DNA from: G965205255 sp965205255
GTDB lineage: Bacteria; Pseudomonadota; Gammaproteobacteria; Pseudomonadales; Endozoicomonadaceae
Direction of reading: 5' to 3'
DNA: 64,000 bases
Assembly: GCA_965205255.1 (NCBI GenBank)
Contig: OZ242051.1
Location: forward strand, 806,001 to 870,000
A program made the translations under genes and the position numbers. The notes below the pieces were generated by a model, which did not search any database, was not told the DNA's origin, and was given only the letters and a program-made list of their open reading frames with translations. Every line of letters starts with the position of its first letter. Within the stretch, counting starts at the first letter, position 1. Positions 8,761 to 18,186 of the stretch are shown in pieces.

Positions 8761-8910
8761 ATGAAGTACATTCTAATTAATTCACTCTCGTAACATTATA
8801 TTACAAAAAAAACTTTGCGATTTTTTTTGTGCTCTTTTACTCTGAGAGAGGCTGATAATAAAAAATAATAATAATGGAGTTCAAGCCATCACCTTTCATA
8901 GGAGATACAT

Positions 8911-9078
8911 ATGTTAGACGTTAAAGATAAGAAGGAATACAAGCAGGCAGGTACCACCAATCATTATTCGCTTAACGGTGCTACTGTTATTGATAGCAGG
9001 GGAAATGAAATTCCTATTACACCTGAGATGATCGAACGGGTTTTACAAACCATCGAAAAACAGGACACCACACATTAG
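8911..9078 (+). CDS. Small PA1571-like protein, 55 residues
   Basis: The frame from ATG 8911 to TAG 9076-9078 encodes 55 residues, with A-G-G-A-G 6 bp upstream. The segment N-G-A-T-V-I-D-S-R-G-N-E followed by I-P-I-T-P-E-M-I resembles the conserved block of the small PA1571 family seen in Pseudomonas and relatives (I-I-D-x-x-G-x-E-x-P-I-T-x-x-M). That match is from memory and not searched. No signal peptide or membrane segment, so presumably cytoplasmic; function unknown. It is bounded by the htpX terminator upstream and its own hairpin downstream. Confidence 0.8.
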   Translation: MLDVKDKKEYKQAGTTNHYSLNGATVIDSRGNEIPITPEMIERVLQTIEKQDTTH

Positions 9079-9094
9079 AATAGAATTATCTAAC

Positions 9095-9130
9095 TGACCA
9101 GCCCCGAAACTACAGGGTTGGTCATTCTTC
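9095..9130 (+). terminator. Intrinsic terminator of the 55-residue gene
   Basis: TGACCAGCCC (9095-9104) pairs with GGGTTGGTCA (9115-9124), one wobble, around a 10-base loop, and is followed by TTCTTC. It begins 17 bp after the stop. Confidence 0.8.
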
Positions 9131-9235
9131 AATGATATCTCCTCCACCAAAATCAGCTTACCGCTTTTCATTGCACAGCTTGCCTGATCGGTAGTTAATG
9201 GCTAAGTAACGAGTACTATCAATTGCTTTTCAAAC

Positions 9236-9301
9236 TACCGTACAACAGCAAGATCAGTGAAATAACACAATAAGAAGTTAGAAGCTATTTTTGGTATTAC
9301 A
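9236..9301 (+). repeat. Dispersed intergenic repeat, copy D (3' part)
   Basis: Holds the core ACAACAGCAAGATCA and the end TTTTTGGTATTA of the family. The 5' part is not recognisable. The TAA stop of RHS1 (9297-9299) is made from this repeat, so the repeat reaches the end of that gene. Confidence 0.7.
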
Positions 9302-12300
9302 GCTGACTATTTATTATATTTCGTATTCCAAGCATCGGTTGTTCCATGTTAAACACTTGTTCAGCCGTTTCTTGTGTCAAAGCTTTTTTTGCGTGAAGCT
9401 GCACAAGTGCTCTTGCAGAGTCATATGGGTTTTTAGCATTACTCATTAAAGTTTCATGCCACTGATCAAATAGCCCTTGATCTCTCAGTCTGACCAACCC
9501 TTTAGCCAGATTAAAAGGCTCTGGGTTTTTCAAGAAACTATCTATATCAATCCGGTCAAGAATACCTTTATTTCTTAAATAAACCAAAGACCTTGCTCTC
9601 GGTGCACAATACAAATCCTCAACAGAGTTATTTTTACCAGGCCATGCATGAGATGTACTAGTCCGGTCTAAAGACTCAAATTCATTCGTCATTCTGACCC
9701 AGTCCAAGCCCGAATTCTGACCATGGTCGCTGTAACTACGCAAGATAGGCTGACTATATGTTAGCATACCCTCCCTTGTTAAAATACTCTGCCATACCTC
9801 ATTACTGCCTGATAATTGTGGGGTAAACGCACTGCTAATCACACTAATCATAGGGTTGAAAACAAGGCCTATATTACTTAAAATAGAGGCTGACATTAAA
9901 CCAACAGATACATATCCCATTATTTTTACTACATTTGCAAGACCCGCTTTTTGAGCAATATTATGATTAACTGACATAGCCATGCCAATATCAGAGGAGC
10001 TCTCCTCTGTTGCGCCCGATAAGGTATCACTAATACCTGAGGTAATCACCATACCAACAACAATTTTGCCATAATTTTGAAATGCCTGCACAACACCAGA
10101 GGCAATAGTCATACCACCTGTTAACATCGTCGTTATACCATCTGCTATGCCATAAGCTTGGCTTGCAATCATCAGGTTTTTATTGCATGGATGGGCTGTT
10201 GATGCAATCTGCAAAGAACCTCCGGACACCCCCATCGTAGCTGTTGCCCCTGCGGTAATCCCGCTTACCGTTTCAGCAGCAGTGGAAGAAGCAATAACTC
10301 CGCTTGCAATGCTTGAGCTGACAGCAGCACCGGCTACCACAGGAAGCATAAATGCAGACAAAAGGGCCATCCCCATTCCCAAACCTCCCAGAGCATACCC
10401 TAACCATTTCGGTAAATGCCCTGTAGGATCAGTATTCATTACTGGATTGTTATCTCCAAACCCATAACCATCTATTTTTTTGAACGGACTGTAACTATCG
10501 TGGCTCATAAAGCGCCGATAAACAGGGTTGTATGCGCGGTATCCCCCTCCTAAAAACTGATATCCTGTTGCAGGATCATTCATTTGTCCGTCAAACCCTG
10601 GAGAGTGACTTTTCCACCAGGGTTCAGTTGCAAGTGTGAATTTCGCAGGTAAGGTTTGTATGCTATGGCTCAGTAAATCATCATCCATACCATAGGGACT
10701 ATACACATGATTACTCGTACGCTGACCTGAAGCATTAAAGGTTGCAATTACATCACCTTTATAGTCATGCAAATACCAGCGATTAATAACACCGTCTTCA
10801 CTGTGGGCTATGTTATTAATTTCATTACTTCTATGCAAAGTGCCCTTTGCGTCCTGTTGCACCTGTTCAACAACAGTATCACCCTGATATACCATGTATA
10901 AAGGCTGTTGTAATGCTTTACCTTTAGCATCAAAAAACAATTCGGCGACTTGATGACCGCTACTGTCATACAGATATTGGGTCTGCGTTCCGGTCTTGGC
11001 ATTAATGAAACTATCTTGCTGACCAAGCGCATTGTAATGCAACGCATTACCCTCAGCATCCTTAATAACCCTGCCTGAACTATCGTAAATAATGGTGGCT
11101 GGTGTTTCACTATAATCAGATATATTATCATTCCACTGCACACTAAATGCCAACATACGGTGCGGATCATAATTATCACCTGTGCTATCGGCATAAGTGT
11201 AACTGACCATTTTACTGGTATGCTTTCCTTCAGAGGTGATTAACTTCTCACTCACCGTCTTGATATTATTCCAGTTATCAAACGTGTAGTGTTGTGAAAC
11301 TATGACTGGCGCTTCTGTGAGGTGACTGCCAGATACATCAGTGTCGTGCGGACAAAGAAAACTTGGTGTACCCAGCTTACCTGTAACGCTACAGGTCATC
11401 GTTGTCATGCTATTAGTGTTTTTATCGTAACTATAAGTCTGAGTTACACTTTGATCGCCTTCTGTACGGGTAAATGTTGTTATATTCTTGGTTTGCAAAT
11501 CGTAAGTGTAACTGAACCGCTCTAAAATATTATTACCCCGCTTATCAACTGTACTCTCAACCTCACCCAAATCGTTGTAGGTTATACGCCGGACTATACC
11601 AATACCATTAACTGTTTCAACAGGGCGATTAAAATAGGGATCATAAGTTATGGTATTTAAAAGTACAGACTCTGTTTTTCCGGCAGGTATCATCATCGAT
11701 TGTAATGTTCTTCCAAATCTATCATGTATTGTCGTGTAAGAATTACCCGCCAGATCAGTTAAACGGATGATCTGACCATAACGATCATAGACTATGGTTT
11801 CAACACCGGTCGGATAGTGAATCTTTGTTATGTCGTTTAAACTAACAGGTGAAGAATGCGTAATATGAATCAGGCGTCCTGTGTTTTTATCGTAGTCATA
11901 ATGCAAATGACCGATTGTATCCTCTGCATCTGTTATCTGCCAGGTTTTCGGGTTATAAGTATATGTCGAATAAACAACACCATCTACAGCTGCACTGGTT
12001 TTGGCAAAACTGTTATAGGTATAGGAAAAAACATGTGCTTTGCTCGTTTTTGTGGCAGATGTTGTCCTACTTAATAGGCGGTTATCAGCATCATACGTAT
12101 ACGTTATTTTATTACCGTATTCATCAGACTCCCATGCCAGATTACCTTCCTCATCATAACCACGCTTTCCTGAAACATGACAAACTGACTCATTTGTAGG
12201 TTTTATACAACGGGAAATTTTATTACCCTGCACATCAAAAATATCGTGAATCATACTTCCATCAGGGGCTATCGTTGCAACCAGATTACCATGTTGCCAT

Positions 12301-15300
12301 TGCCAGTGTGTTTCAGCTCCATTGGGTTGTGTTTGCTCTATCCGACGACCATTACCATCATATTGCGTGGTAGTTTCAGAGACCCATGCTCTGGCATTGA
12401 TAGCATCATTAATAAAGCGAAATAACCCATTTTCGCCACTCAGAGGGAGTAAACCGTAACTTTGCTCCACCTTTAATGCGGTAACAGGTTGAAGCTGGCC
12501 TTCAAGCCCTTCTAAAGTCGTTTGTAATTTTTGTGGATATAAAGACTTCCCACTGATCAAGATTTTCGGATCAAGGGCAAAAATATAATGCGCTACAGGT
12601 TTACCCAATACATTAGATTGAACAACATCTATCGTTGGACTAATTTTTTCTCCCTGACTGTTAGTACCTGTCGCCACCTGATATCTTATCAATAACATTT
12701 GCGGATCATTGCGAACTGTTATTGTTATCACACCATTAGGATTCTTTTGCCATACCGGCCGGTTCAAAGCATCATAGCCGTAGGTGGTTTTTAGTGCTAT
12801 TTTCTCACCATTATTATTTGCTGCATGATAAATAGTTTTGCTCGCCATTTGACCGGTATCAGTGTAGGTGAAACTACTGTCTTCTATCCAGCAGAGCGGA
12901 TCAGACAAAGATTCATCTGCCTTATCTTTATAACGATGCCATGCGGACAGTACTTTTTGATCTTTACCTGCACCGGCATATACAGTTTTTAACTGAGAAC
13001 CGTCAGGTAATGTTTTAATAACAGACTCTTCAGCACTATCGATAATATATGTCCAAAGAATAGCTTGAGGTTCACCACCACTCGCTGGTGTAATTATTTC
13101 TTTCACGGGTCGTTGCCAGATATCATACAACCAAGAGGCATGCAATGTTTTTAAAGTATCTTCACTGGAGATCTTCATACCACTAATGAGAGAGTAAGAT
13201 GATTTACCCAGAGATAATCCACCACCTTTAGCTGTATCCATACGGCTTGCAGTCAAAAGATTTTTAACACCTTTAATATCTGAAACGTTTTGCTGCGATG
13301 CAACCTGAATATCTACAGTACGCGTATAGTTTTTATTATCAATAGTGTGGGTGATATTAAAAACCACTTGTTCTGGTTTATCATTATCAGTTAACAACAC
13401 AGTGCGTTGCCTCTTCTTGAACAGGCTAATCTTTTCTGGGTCTTCTCCTCTAGCAAGGTCTGAATTTAGGCGAAAGTCAGTATTTTCAGGCTGATTATAT
13501 TTAGTGACACGCAGCTGTGTTAGTTGCCCATAAGCAGAGCTATTTTGATCCAGGTTGTAGTTATAGTCAGTGGCTGTCGATAACTGCTCTCGTGTCAATT
13601 CAGGTAATGGTTGTCCGGGCTTTAACGATGCGACAGCATCAGCAGGTAATGTACCGACCTGTTTATTAATCACCTGCCAGTTACCAGCAAGGTCAGAAGT
13701 GTCTTCACCAACACTATGAATCAAACGCCTCTGGCTAAACATCGTTAGCAAATTGCGATGACCTGCCAGTAACTTCTTTAATTTGGCCCACTGAAGTTCA
13801 AGAAAGTGATGATACAGAGAAATTCTGGTATGGTATTTTTCCGCCACAGGAATCAACTTATAGTTAAACTCTACCTCCACAGTTGTTGCTGGATCATCTG
13901 TTGCTGCATAAGTCACAAAAGGGTAACTGTCCTCTGGTGTTTGCTTAGCTGAAAGCTCTAGCACTTTTTCTGGTAATGTAACCTGAGGCCAGTTTTTATC
14001 CATTTTAGGACAGTGAATATCACCTTGTGGTGGACAATATTGTGTGAATATCTGCCTGCCATAAGCATCTTTTTGCCATATTACCTGACCATTATCATTG
14101 TATTGCTTTTGCTGTACTGTTTTGGCAGGCGAAACAGTGGCATCTTGGCCCTTTGCAGTTAAGGTATATAAAGTTTTAGCTGTTTGAGTCGGGAATGAAT
14201 ACGTTGCAGGCAGTTTAGAAAAAATAGTTCCTTTCCACGGTAAATATGTCGAATCATTTTTAGCCAATAATGTATGATGTAAATCTTCGGTCTGAACTAT
14301 GGTTAACGGAAGATGATATTTATTATAAGTAGTTTTAGTAGATGTTAAACCATTATCCTGAACAACAGTGTATGTATAATTATCTGAACGATCAAACAAG
14401 TTATCTTTTCCCGGTTCAGCACTGACACCACTTAAGTAACCAGTAAAATTGTGGGGGTCAGATGTACCGGCACTATACTGATACCATATTTTTCGATCTG
14501 GAATAATATTTCGGTTAATAGGTGAGGGCTTTGTAATTTGTTCCGTCACAACAGGAATATTTAACTTGTTAAAACCTGTGGGTAACCCCTGAGGTTGCAA
14601 TACGTTACGATCAGATTCACTATTATAAAGAAATATTTTGGTTTCACCTGAAAATCCGGTTACCGATTTTAATAACCACGGCCACCCTCCCTGATCATCA
14701 TAACCAAATTGCACCTGACTGTTTCCGGATACTGATCCGCTACTACTATCAGACAATGAGGGAACATCGACAGACTGCACATTTTTTTCTCCCGAAGCTT
14801 CATTCATATGCAAAACTATATTCTGCTGACCATGAATAACAACCTTACTGCCTTCGTATGTCAGCCAGACACCATTTTTCTGGCATTGATTTTTATCACT
14901 GTTAATATTGTCTTCACTTAAAGGGTGACTGCAAATGTACAGTAAACGACGACTTGCATCCTGAGGGCCGTGCCTGTCATAATAAAACCATATCCGTTGC
15001 CCGTCGCGTCCTTCTTCCCAGTCTTCATACCCAAACTCAATATGCTCTCTTATGCCTGAAGCCGTAGCAACAGTCCAGTCCTCCGGTTTGCCGGTAATAT
15101 GCACATCACCCAGCTTATGTCTCAGCGGATGCCAATAAATATGACCTTGTGCATTACGATCATTTACCATGGTAAAACTATGACCGTCACCCGTTACAAT
15201 GTCAGTAGTTTTGTGTCCGGCAACCTCTGATGTAGATGGATGCTCTGTACCTACATTAAATGTCCAATGAGATCCCAGTCCAAGATAATCTGACCCTGAC

Positions 15301-15755
15301 GCTGAGTTTCCACCAGAATAGACAAGCACAAGATCTCGCCGACCTTCCCCCATGTCGTATAATGTCGTGGCCACCGGCATAGTAAATGATGAAGCGCCAG
15401 TTCGTGGATCAACCGATGCATTCATCCCCCCATGAAAATTAGTTGCATTCGTAGGCAGAGCAGTACCTCCACCTTTTAAGAAAGACCAATGCGTCTTGGG
15501 TGAAATATGATATTTAGAAGACCGGAATAAATGCTGCTTGTTATTATTCATTCTTAAATGGCTGATAAACAACCGATGATTACTGGCAATACACGGTGTA
15601 ATAAAACTCATTCCCGATAACAAAACCAATTGTTCAACCGGAATAACAAAACCAGAAACAAATGTTAGTATCGCGATAATAAGTTTACCAATACACCTAT
15701 TTGATACTAAAAGGTCATTATCTATTCTTTTAAGATATTTCAAATTACAAACCAA
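9297..15755 (-). CDS. RHS1: giant exported YD-repeat protein with helical-repeat tip
   Basis: 2,152 residues. A hydrophobic segment near residues 23-50 contains I-P-V-E-Q-L-V, shared with the other RHS proteins here, and suggests Sec export. The early shell has V-D-P-R-T-G and G-L-G-S-H-W-T-F-N-V-G. Many Y-D repeats follow (Y-T-Y-D-A-D-N-R-L-L, Y-D-R-Y-G). The core ends at about residue 1777 with Y-Q-F-L-G-G-G-Y-R-A-Y-N-P and N-T-D-P-T-G-H. A Gly/Ala-rich hydrophobic stretch of about 200 residues comes next. The tip (about 1990-2152) has three related segments of about 36 residues: A-R-S-L-V-Y-L-R, A-K-G-L-V-R-L-R and A-R-A-L-V-Q-L-H. No nuclease-like motif was seen. The frame starts at a TTG with no clear ribosome site, so the exact start is uncertain. 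The shell is well diverged from RHS3-5. Confidence 0.93.
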   Translation of the reverse strand: MVCNLKYLKRIDNDLLVSNRCIGKLIIAILTFVSGFVIPVEQLVLLSGMSFITPCIASNHRLFISHLRMNNNKQHLFRSSKYHISPKTHWSFLKGGGTALPTNATNFHGGMNASVDPRTGASSFTMPVATTLYDMGEGRRDLVLVYSGGNSASGSDYLGLGSHWTFNVGTEHPSTSEVAGHKTTDIVTGDGHSFTMVNDRNAQGHIYWHPLRHKLGDVHITGKPEDWTVATASGIREHIEFGYEDWEEGRDGQRIWFYYDRHGPQDASRRLLYICSHPLSEDNINSDKNQCQKNGVWLTYEGSKVVIHGQQNIVLHMNEASGEKNVQSVDVPSLSDSSSGSVSGNSQVQFGYDDQGGWPWLLKSVTGFSGETKIFLYNSESDRNVLQPQGLPTGFNKLNIPVVTEQITKPSPINRNIIPDRKIWYQYSAGTSDPHNFTGYLSGVSAEPGKDNLFDRSDNYTYTVVQDNGLTSTKTTYNKYHLPLTIVQTEDLHHTLLAKNDSTYLPWKGTIFSKLPATYSFPTQTAKTLYTLTAKGQDATVSPAKTVQQKQYNDNGQVIWQKDAYGRQIFTQYCPPQGDIHCPKMDKNWPQVTLPEKVLELSAKQTPEDSYPFVTYAATDDPATTVEVEFNYKLIPVAEKYHTRISLYHHFLELQWAKLKKLLAGHRNLLTMFSQRRLIHSVGEDTSDLAGNWQVINKQVGTLPADAVASLKPGQPLPELTREQLSTATDYNYNLDQNSSAYGQLTQLRVTKYNQPENTDFRLNSDLARGEDPEKISLFKKRQRTVLLTDNDKPEQVVFNITHTIDNKNYTRTVDIQVASQQNVSDIKGVKNLLTASRMDTAKGGGLSLGKSSYSLISGMKISSEDTLKTLHASWLYDIWQRPVKEIITPASGGEPQAILWTYIIDSAEESVIKTLPDGSQLKTVYAGAGKDQKVLSAWHRYKDKADESLSDPLCWIEDSSFTYTDTGQMASKTIYHAANNNGEKIALKTTYGYDALNRPVWQKNPNGVITITVRNDPQMLLIRYQVATGTNSQGEKISPTIDVVQSNVLGKPVAHYIFALDPKILISGKSLYPQKLQTTLEGLEGQLQPVTALKVEQSYGLLPLSGENGLFRFINDAINARAWVSETTTQYDGNGRRIEQTQPNGAETHWQWQHGNLVATIAPDGSMIHDIFDVQGNKISRCIKPTNESVCHVSGKRGYDEEGNLAWESDEYGNKITYTYDADNRLLSRTTSATKTSKAHVFSYTYNSFAKTSAAVDGVVYSTYTYNPKTWQITDAEDTIGHLHYDYDKNTGRLIHITHSSPVSLNDITKIHYPTGVETIVYDRYGQIIRLTDLAGNSYTTIHDRFGRTLQSMMIPAGKTESVLLNTITYDPYFNRPVETVNGIGIVRRITYNDLGEVESTVDKRGNNILERFSYTYDLQTKNITTFTRTEGDQSVTQTYSYDKNTNSMTTMTCSVTGKLGTPSFLCPHDTDVSGSHLTEAPVIVSQHYTFDNWNNIKTVSEKLITSEGKHTSKMVSYTYADSTGDNYDPHRMLAFSVQWNDNISDYSETPATIIYDSSGRVIKDAEGNALHYNALGQQDSFINAKTGTQTQYLYDSSGHQVAELFFDAKGKALQQPLYMVYQGDTVVEQVQQDAKGTLHRSNEINNIAHSEDGVINRWYLHDYKGDVIATFNASGQRTSNHVYSPYGMDDDLLSHSIQTLPAKFTLATEPWWKSHSPGFDGQMNDPATGYQFLGGGYRAYNPVYRRFMSHDSYSPFKKIDGYGFGDNNPVMNTDPTGHLPKWLGYALGGLGMGMALLSAFMLPVVAGAAVSSSIASGVIASSTAAETVSGITAGATATMGVSGGSLQIASTAHPCNKNLMIASQAYGIADGITTMLTGGMTIASGVVQAFQNYGKIVVGMVITSGISDTLSGATEESSSDIGMAMSVNHNIAQKAGLANVVKIMGYVSVGLMSASILSNIGLVFNPMISVISSAFTPQLSGSNEVWQSILTREGMLTYSQPILRSYSDHGQNSGLDWVRMTNEFESLDRTSTSHAWPGKNNSVEDLYCAPRARSLVYLRNKGILDRIDIDSFLKNPEPFNLAKGLVRLRDQGLFDQWHETLMSNAKNPYDSARALVQLHAKKALTQETAEQVFNMEQPMLGIRNIINSQL

Positions 15756-16126
15756 AATGAATTATTTCTATAGTTTTCAGATTGTGATTATAAAGTCATC
15801 TTAATGGTATTTCTGTTAGGATATCTCGAATAATATTAATGAATAATCGAATTTATTTGCTGTATAGTAAATAAATATTACAAAGCAATAAATAAATATC
15901 GCTTAAAAACTATATTTAACTTACTTGATTAAGACTTATCTTTCTAATTTCAGATAAACCCCTTAATAGTAAATGTTTTAAATGCAGTTACTACCTAGGG
16001 AAAATAATTATATTTCAACTATCTTTCTTGTTTATTAAAGACATTAAGAATTATATCTGGATTGATGTTTTAAAAATATTTAACATGCCATATATAAAAT
16101 AATTGACAAAGAGGTAGCAAACATAT
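15756..16126. other. Divergent intergenic region between RHS1 and the Cys-rich gene
   Basis: 371 bp, very AT-rich. The part from about 15,900 to 16,070 resembles the sequence upstream of the second Cys-rich gene (17,360-17,560): A-A-C-C-C-C, then G-G-A-A-A-A-T-A-A-T-T, then G-T-T-T-T-A-A-A-A-A. The promoter region was therefore duplicated along with the gene. Confidence 0.5.
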
Positions 16127-16663
16127 ATGTACTCTCCATATAACTCGGGGTCTTTATTTACTTCCCCATTTTTATTAATCTTTATTTCAATTACTCTGCT
16201 AGTCAGCGGAACTGCAAATGCAGGATTCATTAACAGACCAAATTTGGTTAGAGACTTCACGACTCAAATGAATTCAATTCACACAAAGCATGGTAATAGC
16301 AGATTGCTCAGCAACCCGACAACGTCATACCAAGTAGAAGACCATGCTATTCCTGATAAATGTGGTAGTCCGCGAAGAGATTCATATAAATCCTGTCTTT
16401 CTGCTGTCGTAGTGACATCGAGTATTCTCGCTGGCTGTGTTGGCGCCGCCGTTCTCTACTCTCTCTGTGTTGCGGCATTTTCTCCAGAACTAACAGCTGT
16501 CGCGGTAACATGCGGTGTATACACGTCTAAATTCGATAATTGTTGTAATCATTTACAAGATGACCCGCTAAATGGGTGGACAAAAAAAGATCTATGGAAT
16601 GCCTCACTTTGTAGTAGCTGTATGACAAAAAATGATGTCATTAAAGATATATGCAACAAATAA
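16127..16663 (+). CDS. Secreted Cys-rich protein, copy 1
   Basis: 178 residues. The N-terminus has a long hydrophobic signal region ending near T-A-N-A-G. The mature part carries about eleven Cys at positions shared with the paralogue at 17627: D-K-C, Y-K-S-C-L-S-A-V-V, A-G-C, C-V-A, F-D-N-C-C-N, and the closing block L-C-S-S-C-M-x-K-N-D-V-I-K-D-I-C-N-K. A central hydrophobic Ala/Val/Cys-rich stretch could be a membrane-inserting helix pair. The Cys content implies disulfides and a life outside the cytoplasm. It is divergent from RHS1. I recognise no family. Confidence 0.82.
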   Translation: MYSPYNSGSLFTSPFLLIFISITLLVSGTANAGFINRPNLVRDFTTQMNSIHTKHGNSRLLSNPTTSYQVEDHAIPDKCGSPRRDSYKSCLSAVVVTSSILAGCVGAAVLYSLCVAAFSPELTAVAVTCGVYTSKFDNCCNHLQDDPLNGWTKKDLWNASLCSSCMTKNDVIKDICNK

Positions 16664-17626
16664 GCTAGTTTGCCAACTTAATAACTTCTGTTGGTATAGA
16701 ATTTAATTAGAGTGAAATGGTAATGTATAATTGATCATTACCGAATCAGCAATTTATCTACTTAACTTCAGGGTACTGGTTTATATTTTTTTGTAGCTTT
16801 TTAATAAAAAAGACTTACTGCAAAAAAAACATTCCTTTACCCTAATAAAACATAGGGTGAAACATATATTGCTTTACCCTTTTGGAACTTTCTGTGTGCT
16901 TTGCACAGAAAAACCGTGATGACAGATTTATCTCAGCGCTCTGTTATCAATATTTTTGATAGCTTTTCTGATTACAAAGTTCAATCGAGCACAATAACCC
17001 GTTAACATGGTTTTTAAAATGACTGCCTGTGGTACTAATCACTGGCATAATTCACTTTACCCGCAATAAAGGTCTTATTTCAAAATCTCTTTCTAACCAC
17101 TGTTAAGAACATATTTTTATGGCTTGCTGTTAAATCAGAAATGACGAGCAATAGCCAGAACGCATAACAGCAAGATCTAAAAGATAGCGCAATGAAAAAT
17201 TAGAATAAGTATTTGGAATTAACCCTGTATGATCCTGTAACGGGCTAAGCCTTGCAACAAAACTCATTCCAGTTAGGCATAATGGAGGTTGCAGACGATG
17301 AAATACAACAACTGCTTATCAACGGAAAACTTTGTAATTCTACACCAGTTTTAATAAACTTAAACAAGGATACTTCTTGATAGATTCAGAGATTATACCC
17401 TTAATATACGAATTCAGGTTTCTTATTGCAGAAAACCCCCTAATTTAATCTATTTTTCATGTCATTATTACTTAAGGAAAATAATTTTATCTCACCTACT
17501 TTTAATGAACAATAAATCAATACATTAGCCAGACCGTTTTTTGTAGATATTAGAATACGTTTTAAAAACTAAACTTTATGGTCTTTTCATGCAAAAACTT
17601 TATATTTTCTGAGGTACAAAAAATAA
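16664..17626. other. Long gene-free gap with hairpin and repeat copy C
   Basis: 963 bp without a credible gene. It holds an 8-bp hairpin (TTTCTGTG 16889-16896 with CACAGAAA 16904-16911), repeat copy C, and, in its last 250 bp, the duplicated promoter-like region of the second Cys-rich gene. If the locus arose by duplication, this is where partner genes of copy 1 could have been lost. Confidence 0.5.
17131..17223 (+). repeat. Dispersed intergenic repeat, copy C
   Basis: Carries GCAATAGCCAGAACG, the core CGCATAACAGCAAGATCT and a diverged end (ATTTGGAATTA). It aligns with copies A and B over most of their length. Confidence 0.75.
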
Positions 17627-18151
17627 ATGTATTTCTTATATTTTTGGTTTTATTTATCTGCCAGATTTTCACTGTCAGTGCTTTTATTTATAGTGATAAG
17701 CATAACTGTTAAAGCTAGCATAATTAATCATCCCGGCTTGATAAAAAATTTTATGTCCCAATTGAAAATGGAAAGATTGCACCAAAATTCTGACCTTAAT
17801 TTTTCCAAGTCTTCATATCGCGTGGCCGATCATATGATTCCTGATAAATGTGCTAACAAACGAAAAAATTCGTATAAATCATGCCTCTCTGCGGTTGTTT
17901 TATCAAGTGCGTGCTTTGGTGGTTGTGCTGCGACCAATGCGGCTTATCCGATCTGCGTAGCAATTTGTGCCCCAGGAACAATTGCGGCAATCGCTACATG
18001 TTCCACCTACATAGGCGAGTATGATTCGTGTTGCAACAACTTGAAAGATGATGTGGATGATGGCTGGACAAAACAAGATCTCTGGGATGCTGCTCTTTGC
18101 GATAGCTGCATGTCAAAAAACGATGTTATTAAAGATATTTGTAATAAATAA
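17627..18151 (+). CDS. Secreted Cys-rich protein, copy 2
   Basis: 174 residues, a paralogue of the gene at 16127: same length, same signal region and the same Cys frame. Shared blocks include D-H-M-I-P-D-K-C, Y-K-S-C-L-S-A-V-V, D-S-C-C-N-N-L, G-W-T-K-Q-D-L-W-D-A and the near-identical C-terminus K-N-D-V-I-K-D-I-C-N-K. The signal peptide likely ends near V-K-A-S. Its stop lies 35 bp before the large secreted gene at 18187, so the two are probably one transcript and may act together outside the cell. Unknown family. Confidence 0.85.
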   Translation: MYFLYFWFYLSARFSLSVLLFIVISITVKASIINHPGLIKNFMSQLKMERLHQNSDLNFSKSSYRVADHMIPDKCANKRKNSYKSCLSAVVLSSACFGGCAATNAAYPICVAICAPGTIAAIATCSTYIGEYDSCCNNLKDDVDDGWTKQDLWDAALCDSCMSKNDVIKDICNK

Positions 18152-18186
18152 TTAGTTATCCATTTAAAACTTTTGGAATTATTGTA

